Assembly: GCF_000003605.2 (NCBI RefSeq)
Contig: NW_003105114.1
Coordinates: forward strand, 12,105 to 22,445
Origin: Saccoglossus kowalevskii
Lineage: Eukaryota > Hemichordata > Enteropneusta > Harrimaniidae
Reading direction: 5' to 3'
Length of the DNA stretch: 10,341 nt
The position numbers and the translations under genes are program-made. The notes under the pieces were generated by a model. It did no database searches and was not told the DNA's origin. It saw only the letters and a list, made by a program, of their open reading frames with translations. Every line of letters starts with the position of its first letter. Position 1 is the first letter of the stretch. Positions 1-8,892 of the stretch are shown piece by piece.

Positions 1-259
1 TAAAGTATTCCATAACTGGGGCAAATTTTTAAATCTAGACAGTCTTCCAGATAAAAATCAATTACTACTTGGGGATGGAAATTTTAGTACTATTAATAAT
101 CAGGTTATATTACTTGCTAAACGGGCTATATACACTGCTAGGTGCCAAGATACGTTACCCAGTTTCATAGTATTAAAACATTTAGTGTTGAATATTTATA
201 AAATTGAAAAATATATTGCAACTCGTAAAAATATTATGGAGCATCATGTTAATAAATGA
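1..259 (+). CDS. LINE ORF2 C-terminal fragment (non-LTR retrotransposon)
   Basis: Frame 2 is open from the left edge to a TGA at 257-259 and gives 85 residues with no stop, so the true start lies outside the window. The fragment lies downstream of where the reverse transcriptase core would be. It carries the layout I associate with ORF2 C-termini of L1/Tx1-like LINEs: an N-x-x-I-L-L-A-K-R-x-I-Y segment around residues 37-48, then a Cys and P-S-F (about residues 51-58), a hydrophobic stretch, and an I-E-K-Y-I-A segment near the end (about residues 69-74). In full-length elements this protein provides the endonuclease and reverse transcriptase for target-primed insertion. Neither catalytic domain is visible here. 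A 3' UTR and poly(A) follow directly, which supports a retrotransposon rather than a host gene. The clade is a judgement from residue pattern only. The intact frame suggests a fairly recent copy. Confidence 0.72.
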   Translation, partial: KVFHNWGKFLNLDSLPDKNQLLLGDGNFSTINNQVILLAKRAIYTARCQDTLPSFIVLKHLVLNIYKIEKYIATRKNIMEHHVNK

Positions 260-378
260 AGTGATTTTCCAGTCGAATAAGTAAAATTTTATGTTCTTCA
301 CTTTACTCTGATAATTTGTTGTATTTGTGATTGGGTTGTACTTATTAGTTCTGTTTCCCTTTCTTGTATTGTTAATTG

Positions 379-384
379 AATAAA
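379..384 (+). promoter_or_regulatory. AATAAA poly(A) signal of the LINE
   Basis: A canonical AATAAA lies 119 bases after the ORF2 stop and merges into the A11 run. It could simply be part of the A-rich tail rather than a working signal. Confidence 0.45.
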
Positions 385-392
385 AAAAAAAA

Positions 393-2539
393 CACCAAGC
401 TTTCTGACAATCTAAAATAAAGTTACTTAGTTTTTGTCTTTTTGATATAATGTTACACATATATTATATTTCTGATTACCCTCCGGCTGTATGTCAAGCT
501 CAGAATATTTCTTCTTGACATGGGAATCCCCGTGGTACAATTATGTCTATAACACAGTATCAAATTCCACGAAGTAATACTCTAGTAATAAAGGCAACCG
601 AAACAACTTCCAATCCCTCTGAATGTAACGTCCGTCACCATGGAATTGCCGTAAATGTTTCATAAAAATCATGTTAATGAAGTAAGGCTAATATTGTATG
701 TTTCCAGATGACATAAATAATGTGCAAAAAATATCCATTTCAGCCAGAGTACAATTTTTAAAGAATATCATATTTCTCACCAAGCAATGATACATGATTT
801 TTCAATTAAACATGCTTTCTAGTGTCTTTGTAGGACCTGCATGATTAATTCGTCTCACATCGATTTGTTGAGCACTCATAATATGTTTCTTTTGAAAAAG
901 TAATCTGAGCCCACAGGTGAAACTTGACACGCCATCAATTACTTACCTGTTTAATCTTGTTATTAATCAAAATAGTGCTTGTTATGGCAAACTAAATACT
1001 CGCGGCGCAACAAAATTGTTTATTCAGCCTAATAAATATTTATAAATTCAATGGTGGTTCAATCCAATAGGCAATCAACAAGCTTAATGGGCATCAATGT
1101 TATAAAAAAAATGTCCCATCAGAAAATAGAAACCTCTTGTTTTAGTTTGAATTGGAATGTTCATGATACATATTTGTAAAGATATACTCATATTGTACTG
1201 ATATTTTTTCAAAAAGTAAATTTTTATCAGCACAATCAAGATCATATACATTCCAACAGCCCTTTCAGATGTTTTTAGATAGGCCTAATTATATTGAGGA
1301 TAATGTAGTTTCTTCCATGAATGACTCAATTTGTCATATACAATTCAATTTACAAGTCTTGATTTCCTTATGAAATTATTATGAAGGTACAGCTAACATC
1401 GTTATGATTTTACACCTAACGGTTCTCCTCCTACAACAATGTAAGGCACAATGGCCCAAGCAAGCCATGAGGTACCTTTATAGAATAATTTACTAACAAT
1501 AATATTACTTTATCAGTATTTGACGCTGGTACAGTATTTGATTTGATACTGTGCTACCATGTCTCTCACATCTGCAACTCATCAGCGAAACATGGTTTCA
1601 AAGATAAGTCGTGCCCATAACGACATCATTTCAATTTGGTGTAAATTATGGTTTATGGCGAGAGACAATACCACCTTTCTCAATTCATCAATAACAGGTA
1701 AGAGGGTCGTTTTTTGACAGTCAATGTTATATTAGGTCTGTCAATTGACGGAGGTTTCAGCATTAGGATTAGCCTGATTTCATGTCATGTTTCGCGAATA
1801 AAAAGTTACCCATTACAATAAATACTGCTTCTATTTGAAGAATTTGAAGGAAAGGCTAGCGCATTCTTATATATACTTCCCTTATATGAAATTGTTTGTA
1901 TGTCAATGTCTTTTTTCTGTATCTAAATCTTGAACACTAACCTTTTCTCCGGCTTCCGTGTGATGTGTTGAATCATTTCGGGGGTTTGCCTTGCAAATTT
2001 GGGTGGCAATTTTCATTACACCGTTCGGGTAATCTGGTTGGACGATGCGTTTCCCTGGAAACATTCATCTACTGGATTTGTCTACGTGCGAGCATAGTAC
2101 TTGTATGCTGATCCATAACTTCAACAATATGAGTATGTGAGGAATTGCCAACTCCGAAAATGACCCACTGAACAATCTGCTTAAACACAGTTCTTGGAAG
2201 AACGATTAGGAATCACTATTGTTAGATATGCTAATTATAATTTGACTTCACTTTGATGCGTGTCCATCCAATACGACGTCATCGCTTATATTGCTATCGC
2301 CCTTCCTTTTCCACGTGTGTCCACTAAATTGAAGAGATAGAGCTCATTAGACCGACTTCTGTGCGACTGTTATGTGATACTCGTCGTTCTCGAAAATACC
2401 GATAGTTTGATTTGTTGAAAGATGTGTCTGTGAAGTTTGTATATGGTGTCTGTAGTATGTAGTCTGTAGTCAACTTTTTACATTTTTCTTCAACACCTTT
2501 AAACCAAATGCTTTCATATTTGCAACATAGATTCTTGGG
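393..2539. other. Non-coding stretch, no gene recognised
   Basis: All frames are frequently interrupted and I see no conserved protein motif, tRNA-like fold or clear terminal inverted repeats. The stretch is AT-rich, with a less AT-rich patch around 1940-2110. A short low-complexity run built on TGTAGT occurs near 2447-2470, just before the tandem array. It is probably intergenic DNA with decayed repeats. Confidence 0.5.
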
Positions 2540-3540
2540 GTCGTCCTCTGACAGATTTGTTCATTTCTGAGTCTGATTGCTGTGATATTATACATATAGG
2601 TACCTCAGGTTGATCTCTCTCAGATTTATTTATTTCTCTGATTTTGATGAATATTTTTGCCATTTTTCGTGATACTTGATATTTCCGATCTCTTGTTAAC
2701 AACCGTCCAATTGCTTTGATATAATACATATAGGTACTACATGCAGACCTCAAATTTGTTCATTTCGTGATGATATCGTTAATTCTCTAATTTTGAACAA
2801 TATTTTTTGGTAAAAGGTGATATATTCGACTTCTTATTAAAAACCGCAAGCCTGATTGCTTTGATTATATACATATAGGTACTTCAGGTAGACCTCCCAC
2901 AGAGTTGTTCATTTCGTGATGATTCCCTCAATTCTTTAATTCTGATGAATATTTTTGTCATTTTTGGTAAAAAGTGGTATTTTCGACTTTTTGTTAAAAC
3001 TGCAACTCCAATTGTTTTAATATTTTATATATTGGTACTACAGGTAGACTTCTTTCAGATTGCTCATTTCGTGATGATATCTTTAATTGTCTAATTTTGA
3101 TGTCATTTATGGTAAAAAGTGATATTTTCGACTTCTTTGTTAAAACGGCAAGTCCTATTGCTTTGATATTATATATATAGGTACTTCAGGTAGACCTCTC
3201 TAAAATTTAGTTCATTTCGTGAAGATATCTTTAATTCTCTATTTTTGATGAATATATTTTTGTAATTTTGGGTGAAAAGTGATATTTTCGATTGATTGCT
3301 TTGATAATATACATATATGTACTACACGTAGACTTCCCTCAGATTTGTTTATTTCGTGATGCTTTCTTCAATTCTCTAATTTCGATGAATATTTCTGTAA
3401 TTTGTGGTAAAAAGTGATATTTTCGAATTCTTGTTGGAAACTGCAAGTTAGATTTCTTTGATATTATACATAAAGGAACCTCGGGTCCACCTCTCTCAGA
3501 TTTGTTCATTTTCTAATGATATCTTCAGTTCTTTAATTAA
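2540..3540. repeat. Degenerate tandem repeat array, unit about 135-157 bp, about 7 copies
   Basis: A block beginning around an ATTGCTTTGATATTATACAT core recurs at about 2576, 2710, 2855, 3011, 3157, 3295 and 3452, so the spacings are 134, 145, 156, 146, 138 and 157. Each unit has the same order of landmarks: the TTTGAT core, an ATATAGGTAC segment, CTCTCAGATTTGTTCATTTCGTGATGA-like sequence (shown here in variants), TTTAATTCTCTAATTTTGAT, then AGTGATATTTTCGACTTCTT. Units differ by substitutions and small indels, which indicates an old array that is not being homogenised. The array decays at both ends into single-copy sequence. I see no coding potential; a short minus-strand frame inside it is made of repeat sequence. 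Confidence 0.85.
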
Positions 3541-6274
3541 AATGTGCACTGCTAACAGCGGAGCTATCTCATTCAAGAGGTTGCTTGTTACAATTTTTGA
3601 CTGGCTTCAATAAAATATTATATATATTTGTCATGTGTTCTTCTTAATATGCAAAACTGAAATGTACTAAGCACTGCTGCAGATAGTAACCAGTGCTACA
3701 ATGAAGGCATCTGACAATGTGATATGACTAATGTATCAGATGAATATTTATTGTCATGAAACCTCAATAATATCCATAACTGTACTGTTGTCTGACAAGA
3801 TATATGACCGAATATATATCAAAATCACCATCATTATCAAATACGGTCATTATTTCCTTAAATATTTATAATTTTAACTAGCTAAATGCTGTATTTGCTC
3901 TATCAGAAGCACACATTTGGTAGATTCTCCGACTTTCTGACTACAGTGTGATAGAAAATTAAACATATGCTACCAATCGTGATAATAAATACATTCAGTC
4001 ACAAAGCATACACATGAAGCGCTTCTAAACTAATCAAATCATTGACTATTATACCATGCATAGATTGTGTACATAGAAGCAGATATGCTTCACATTATTA
4101 ACCATGACCACAAATTGAGTGTTCTATATCAATTGAATTAAACAAACTATCTTATATTGGACATATGTTGCAAACTAATGTAAATGCATTAAGTACTGGC
4201 TAGGTTTAATTTCGCCATGTTCGATAATAAGTACAATTCATTAAGAAAATAAACCTGAACATAACAAAAAATAACAATAGAACCTACTGTTTCACTGCCG
4301 AAGTGAGTGAATATGCTCAACATACCTACAATTGTTTGAAATTAAATGTAGCAGATATGCAAGATGGCACTAATAAATACAAAACCTTAATGTATCCGGT
4401 TTTATTCAAATCACTAAGGTTGACTGCTAGCTTTGACAAAAATGTAAGTTTGTGTGGATAATTTTAATATGGTGAAAGAATACTAATTTGAATAGTTCGC
4501 AATGAAAATTAGTGAACACGACTTGTTAAGAGTAAATAAGTTGCATATTATTAAATATATAATTATTATATATAAAATGTCTACTCATCCTTGAGTCGTC
4601 ATATTCCTGTATAAATGTTTTACTGAACAAACCCTTTACCAAACATATCATCAATGTTTAATATCTCATGACGTATCAAGTCATTTAATTATCATAAATT
4701 CAAACAAAGAAAATATTACTTCCTGTAATCAAGGTCGAGCGTTACAGATAAAAAGATGACACGATAGGCATTTTATTTTTTAAGAATATATAGCACAATT
4801 TTGTCGTCGTCTTTGGTTCATTAACAGGCCATATGGTATATTTAATGATATGCGGAAAATACAGGTAATTATATTTATATGGAATATCAACATATCGCTC
4901 ATATGTACCTGAAATTTTTTATTGATTTAGGGAAAAGATTAATACCAATGCTTCGTGAATTTTTACATAGTCGATGTCAAAATGTACTCAGAATGCAGAA
5001 AATATCCTAAATTACCGTTCCTTAATCCATTATTTATTTTTGAAACAGAATATGCTATGACAATTTGTGTATAGATTGCTAAATACTTAATAAACCAATA
5101 TTAAGATCGACAGTTTTCTTCATAGTATTATGTTACACATAAAATGAATTTGGTATGCGTTTACTAGTTAGTTCTAACTGGAATACTAGTTAGAACAGAC
5201 GAAGATGTTGTATTAAAAAGAAGTCTGGACTGGCTTATTAACACATTGTTTGTCTTCTTTCACTTGTAATTGGACAATTCTACTATGTGTCATGATTGTT
5301 CGAGGTATGACTATTTGTTCTCTCGTCAACAGAGTGACAAATTGAGATGGTAAAACTCATATGATAAGAAACGATTATTCATGATCGGCAAACCATCCAT
5401 CGCCAGCAGTCGCTTCAAACAGTATTTTTAGTTGCTTTAATATATTAGATATGTATTACTGTCATCCATTTAACATTATGTTTCCAAAGTGTTATAATAT
5501 AGTTTACAAATCATTCTACAAATATGTTATTAAATTGTGAAGGAATGTGATGAATGCTTCTCTATATCAAAAATGTTTGTAAAATAACGGCTTGAGATAC
5601 AAACAATTTAGCTGAATTGTAGTCAGTATTAGAGATGCAAATGCGAAATATACATTGCATATACCACAAATAACTAAATTTGTATGTATATATGTTATAT
5701 TTGTCTTTAGTTTGTTATAGTTTCTTTAGTTTTTTAAATCCTACATTAACCATTTAATGAAAAAATAATATGTAGTTTCAAGTAAATGATCCAATTATAC
5801 ATGTTTTCCTAAAAGGCACTAGAATGTGAAATTATGTCATAAACATACTGTACAGTATTCAAGACAAGACCATGCATGTGACATATTAACAATTCATCTG
5901 TAGTTACTGTGCTACTCTATGAAGCCCACAATATAACAACGTTGTAGTAGGGCACTCGGAAAGAAATTTTGCGCAGCTCCATGCGTCGTGTTTGCTATAG
6001 AGGTCAATATATTCTTTGTGCTTGTTGAAACGCATGTTTGCTGACCGTGGCGAAGTGTGTGTTATATGGTTAATTTCCAGCATTAGTGTTATTTAATCAC
6101 CGTTTACCGAACTCCATTATTTGATTGCCATATATACTTAACAAAAACAAAATTCTTTTCTAACCATCATCAAAATAACACCTTAATTACCATCGGGGCA
6201 TCGTACCATACAAATATAGCTTAAAATATACGTCTTGTGTCATCCATTATATTTGGCCGAAAGTAACAAAGAAT
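3541..6274. other. AT-rich non-coding stretch, no gene recognised
   Basis: No open frame carries a protein signature on either strand, and no RNA gene is apparent. AT-only runs occur, for example around 4545-4578. The right part lies downstream of the receptor's tail-B exon and may hold the rest of its 3' UTR. A small perfect inverted repeat at 5171-5196 is listed separately. Confidence 0.5.
5171..5196. repeat. Short inverted repeat, 9-bp arms, 8-base loop
   Basis: GTTCTAACT at 5171-5179 is followed by its exact complement AGTTAGAAC at 5188-5196. An ACTAGTTAG motif is also directly repeated (from 5163 and 5185). There is no T-run and no link to a gene. It may be chance or the remnant of a palindromic element. 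Confidence 0.35.
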
Positions 6275-6280
6275 TTTAAT
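6275..6280 (-). promoter_or_regulatory. Candidate poly(A) signal ATTAAA for the tail-B transcript
   Basis: On the minus strand ATTAAA, the commonest variant signal, lies about 125 bases past the tail-B stop codon. I saw no AATAAA between the two. The downstream GU-rich element is weak, so a more distal signal (another ATTAAA at 6092-6097) is possible. Confidence 0.3.
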
Positions 6281-6403
6281 TTTCCGGGAAACACGTGTAA
6301 TTATGTTAATTTTGGTAAGTATGTGGCAAGGTGTCATTTGCTTGCTTCGATGTCGTGGTACTTTCTTTCGACAAAAAGCAAAGATCATTACAATTGTTAT
6401 AGT

Positions 6404-6596
6404 TCAAAGCATGTTCTCCAACATGGATTCGTCGACCGTTGTTGCCATGTCTGACCCGTTCCTCATCAACTTCATGCTCTGACTGCTACTATACGTGCCG
6501 CTCAGAGTTGCTGGTCGTTCAGAATCGACCCGTTCACCTGGCGCCCATTTGAAACACGGCAGCCACCGAAGGGCCTTCCTGAAGCCGCGCCGGAAT
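6404..6596 (-). CDS. Tachykinin-type receptor, alternative terminal exon B (C-terminal tail)
   Basis: This exon codes helix 8 and the cytoplasmic tail of the receptor. On the minus strand it follows a strong acceptor (pyrimidine-rich TTTATTTGCTTACAG, AG at 6598-6597). Its first base, A, completes the split codon AG+A (Arg), restoring the N-D-R-F-R junction typical of tachykinin receptors. It then runs 63 residues to TGA at 6406-6404. It starts F-R-R-G-F-R-K-A-L-R-W-L-P-C: amphipathic helix 8 ending in a Cys that is a likely palmitoylation site, by analogy with rhodopsin-family receptors. A Ser/Thr cluster follows (T-Y-S-S-S-Q-S, about tail residues 34-40), a plausible kinase and arrestin target. 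Its base composition is clearly richer in GC than its surroundings, as expected for conserved coding DNA. It is separated from the TM6-TM7 exon by 2096 nt and competes with exon A at 8153-8309. Confidence 0.88.
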
Positions 6597-8085
6597 CTGT
6601 AAGCAAATAAATGTATTTCACTTATTCAAGGACAATGACCTAAAACATCACTGCCATATCACATATTATTTTTGATTTCGACATTTCTACCAAGTGAGTC
6701 TTCATATCCGCCATGTTGTCTGAATACGTCAATATCGCCATACGTCATCAAATCCGCCATTTTGCTTAATAATTACACCACAACTTGATAGGTAAATTCT
6801 TACGTTTGAAGTATTGTAAAATCTTGATGAAAAGTATAGCAACTTCTTTTAAAATGTGATGACCGTGTGCGTTGAAGAACGACTTCGAGAATGCATTTAG
6901 TTTTTGGTAAACTAAAACGCAAATGAGTTAGTCTGCGAAATGGTTAGTGTTCGTCTCAGGCATTTTTTTTTCTTTCAAGTGCACTCGCGTGTATTCGGTT
7001 TTCAAAATTAGAGGTGGCATGGATCAACTCCGTATTCGTTTCTACACACATTCTCACTGTTACCTATTGAGCGCGTAGTACCAACGTGCGAAATAGAATT
7101 CTCATCTTATATCACCGCACACGATTATGAACATTACAGACGTTACGTATTTAAGTTATATTAGTCGTCGTAATCATGGTGACATGGTCACGTGAACGGC
7201 ATATGATGGGGTATATGGATACTAACTTAAAAGTGTGTACAATAAATGACGGACACTTCAGAGTGGTTGCGGCACACGCGGTGCGCATGTGAACATAATG
7301 TATGTAGTAAGGAATGTGCAGAAACATAATGAACTCATAATAACACACTGAACCATTATATCTCGTATTGAATAATATCGTCAACGATTGCGCCATATTT
7401 ATTAAATAAGAAATATTAAATGGAAATGATTCGTTGTAAATTGATTCGTTGTAGATCACTAAATCCAATTGATATGTATCATCGAAAGGCAATTTTAAAT
7501 CTCAGAGGCACCATCAATAATGGTATAATATATAATATATATCATGCTATACAACAATACTAAAATACATTTGCTCACTTAAATATCTACATGATGTGTG
7601 AAGACTTAGGTTGCCATGCATGCATTACGTAATTTACTAAAACGAGTCCAGAAGCATAAGCCGGATTCTGATTGGTTGATAGGATGCGCAGACATTGGGG
7701 ATTTAAATGTCACATGCCAAATAAGTGCATTCAAGATTTCGGATATTTTACAAGAAAAATAGTGAACAGCCATGATGAAAGGTGCTGTGGAAACAGGCAA
7801 AACGATTCAAGAATACAATAAGTATTGTATATGCAACTAAATTAATACAAGTAAATTGAATGATAAGAAGTGTGATTTATGAAAGAAATATATAAACATA
7901 TATACTAACTTATATGAACTAATTTTGTCAGGTAACTTTTTAAAGCCAAGCAGCTCATTCATTCTATTACTTCCCCATAACTTTAAAATGAACAGACAAC
8001 CGGTTACTAAATAGCATTTCAGACACAGAACCAAAACTTCGTGCTCTCGTGTTTTAACGTAATGCTTTCAAAAATGGTCATGTAA
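6597..8085 (-). other. Intron before tail B (part); no other gene recognised
   Basis: In the tail-B transcript this is intron; in the tail-A transcript the part past the cleavage site is not transcribed. Open frames of about 60-110 codons on the minus strand at 7151-7492, 7606-7800 and 7837-8034 have no recognisable motif. Other small features are three loosely related copies of an ATCCGCCAT-type motif (near 6706, 6734 and 6752), an ATTGG (minus-strand CCAAT) at 7671-7675, and a GTGAC-ATG-GTCAC dyad at 7179-7191. Confidence 0.5.
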
Positions 8086-8091
8086 TTTAAT
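8086..8091 (-). promoter_or_regulatory. Candidate poly(A) signal ATTAAA for the tail-A transcript
   Basis: ATTAAA on the minus strand lies 61 bases beyond the tail-A stop. A G/T-rich stretch (TTTTGGTTCTGTGTCTG) follows about 45-65 bases later, around 8020-8040, which suits a downstream element. Its position would end the mRNA inside the intron that precedes tail B. Confidence 0.4.
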
Positions 8092-8152
8092 CACATTCCA
8101 TAGGGGGAATAACCATTGGGACAAAACGACCAACCAGAAACAAGCTATGCTT

Positions 8153-8309
8153 TCACACTCGTGACATCATCTTACTTCTGGTCGCGGACACGTCATGTAC
8201 TCGGCTTTTGTATGTTACTTTCGTGTATCCCAACGATTTGTTCCATTCGTCCGAGGTATAGTGTACACACGGAAGCCACTGGAAAACTTTCTTGAAACCT
8301 GTTCTAAAG
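8153..8309 (-). CDS. Tachykinin-type receptor, alternative terminal exon A (C-terminal tail)
   Basis: This is a second last exon, 383 nt after the TM6-TM7 exon. The acceptor is pyrimidine-rich (CTTCACTTCATTCATTTATAG, AG at 8311-8310). The exon's first base, C, gives the split codon AG+C, so the residue after N-D is Ser rather than the usual Arg. It then reads F-R-T-G-F-K-K-V-F-Q-W-L-P-C and continues for 51 residues to TGA at 8155-8153. The first 14 residues match the tail-B pattern F-R-x-G-F-[KR]-K-x-x-x-W-L-P-C, including the possible palmitoyl Cys; after that the two tails do not align. The tail is rich in Lys and Arg and ends S-R-V, which fits a class I PDZ ligand pattern. The open frame, splice site and phase argue for a working exon. 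The alternative is an old duplicate exon that is no longer used, and the lost Arg slightly favours some relaxation. Confidence 0.75.
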
Positions 8310-8686
8310 CTATAAATGAATGAAGTGAAGCCTTGAAATGGTTGTAATATATGATGGAGAGTAATTCAATTTAATTGTACGAAAAAACTAAAAAATCTTG
8401 CCTATTATGGGAAGGGAGTAGGGATTTAGACATAGTAATGCGCTAACGAAAATGTCACCCGAAACACGGATTGATTGTCTTGTACAAGAGTAAAGCTGTA
8501 TGAAAAACTGACAAGTCTTTCAATGTATTCTGAGTTTGTCCCAATCAGGATGCTCATTAGGTAGTAGTCGGTAATGTCGTCAATAAACTCCACAATCTGT
8601 CGCAATTAAACCTTCAAACACATAGCTCAAAATGCTAAAGGCAACGACATCGCATAATTACCAGAATAAATAAGATGTGGGTGACA

Positions 8687-8692
8687 ACTTAC
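8687..8692 (-). other. Splice donor after the TM6-TM7 exon, shared by both tails
   Basis: Reading the minus strand, the exon ends A-A-C-G-A-T-A-G followed by GTAAGT, a near-perfect U1 match. Without splicing, the frame meets TAA within three bases, so retention of this intron would give a receptor ending N-D-R with no helix 8 or tail. Confidence 0.85.
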
Positions 8693-8892
8693 CTATCGTT
8701 CAGCCAACAGTAGATAAACGGATTGTACATTGAATTGCTCATTCCCAACCAAAACACAGCCATGTAAATCTCACGGGCATTAGGATGACTGTACAATACA
8801 TCGCTGTAGCTTCGTCCCAGTAAGAAGTAGACGTGAACCGGAAGCCAGCAGATTGCAAAGATAACAACGACTAGAATCATCATTTTCACAAC
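8693..8892 (-). CDS. Tachykinin (neurokinin)-type GPCR, exon coding TM6-ECL3-TM7
   Basis: This internal exon of 200 nt has an acceptor TATACAG (AG at 8894-8893, phase 0) and donor GTAAGT (phase 2), giving 66 full codons plus AG of a split codon. The translation opens V-V-K-M-M-I, the membrane-entry signature of tachykinin receptors. TM6 carries C-W-L-P (CWxP toggle motif, about residues 15-18), followed by V-H-V-Y-F-L-L. A short hydrophilic loop follows (about 26-38). TM7 has [15 protein letters not shown], including the N-P-x-x-Y activation motif (about 57-61), then C-W-L-N-D-R leading to helix 8. The family is rhodopsin-class receptors for tachykinin or tachykinin-related peptides, which usually couple to Gq at the plasma membrane. 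The ligand here is inferred from family only. There is no initiator Met in this exon. TM1-TM5 must be coded beyond the right edge, since no TM5 exon is seen up to 10341. Confidence 0.93.

Larger units (their letters stand above)
1..392 (+). mobile_element. 3' end of a LINE (L1/Tx1-like), truncated by the window edge
   Basis: The element comprises the ORF2 tail (to 259), about 120 bases of AT-rich 3' UTR, an AATAAA at 379-384 and a run of 11 A at 382-392. Unrelated sequence follows. Order and strand agree: coding frame, stop, signal and A-tail all read on the plus strand. This is the expected 3' boundary of a LINE inserted by target-primed reverse transcription. The target-site duplication cannot be tested because the 5' end is outside the window. 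Confidence 0.7.

Noticed and set aside
182-460. Minus-strand frame of 92 codons
   Set aside because: Antisense to the LINE ORF2 tail and its 3' UTR; Asn/Ile/Lys-rich composition of AT-rich DNA with no motif.
2514-2753. Minus-strand frame of 79 codons
   Set aside because: It lies within the tandem array; its internal similarity comes from the repeat units, and no protein family is suggested.
7179-7194. Dyad GTGAC-ATG-GTCAC overlapping CACGTG
   Set aside because: Five-base arms are expected by chance and there is no nearby gene start to regulate.
7151-7492. Minus-strand frame of 113 codons
   Set aside because: No domain or signal I can recognise, no splice context and AT-driven composition. 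It is the longest frame, but I judge it to be chance.
7606-7800. Minus-strand frame of 64 codons with an inverted CCAAT (ATTGG at 7671-7675), considered as a gene or promoter
   Set aside because: No protein signature, and a single CCAAT box without a TATA element, initiator or downstream gene start is not enough to call a promoter.
7837-8034. Minus-strand frame with an L-G-F-K-K-L-P stretch, considered as a third tail exon
   Set aside because: It does not fit the F-R-x-G-F-x-K...W-L-P-C pattern, there is no acceptor at the required place, and it overlaps the probable 3' end of tail A.
8689-8889. Reading the TM6-TM7 open frame as a free-standing 66-residue protein
   Set aside because: The supposed start is an internal GTG (Val) and the stop lies in the intron; splice sites and receptor homology show it is an internal exon.
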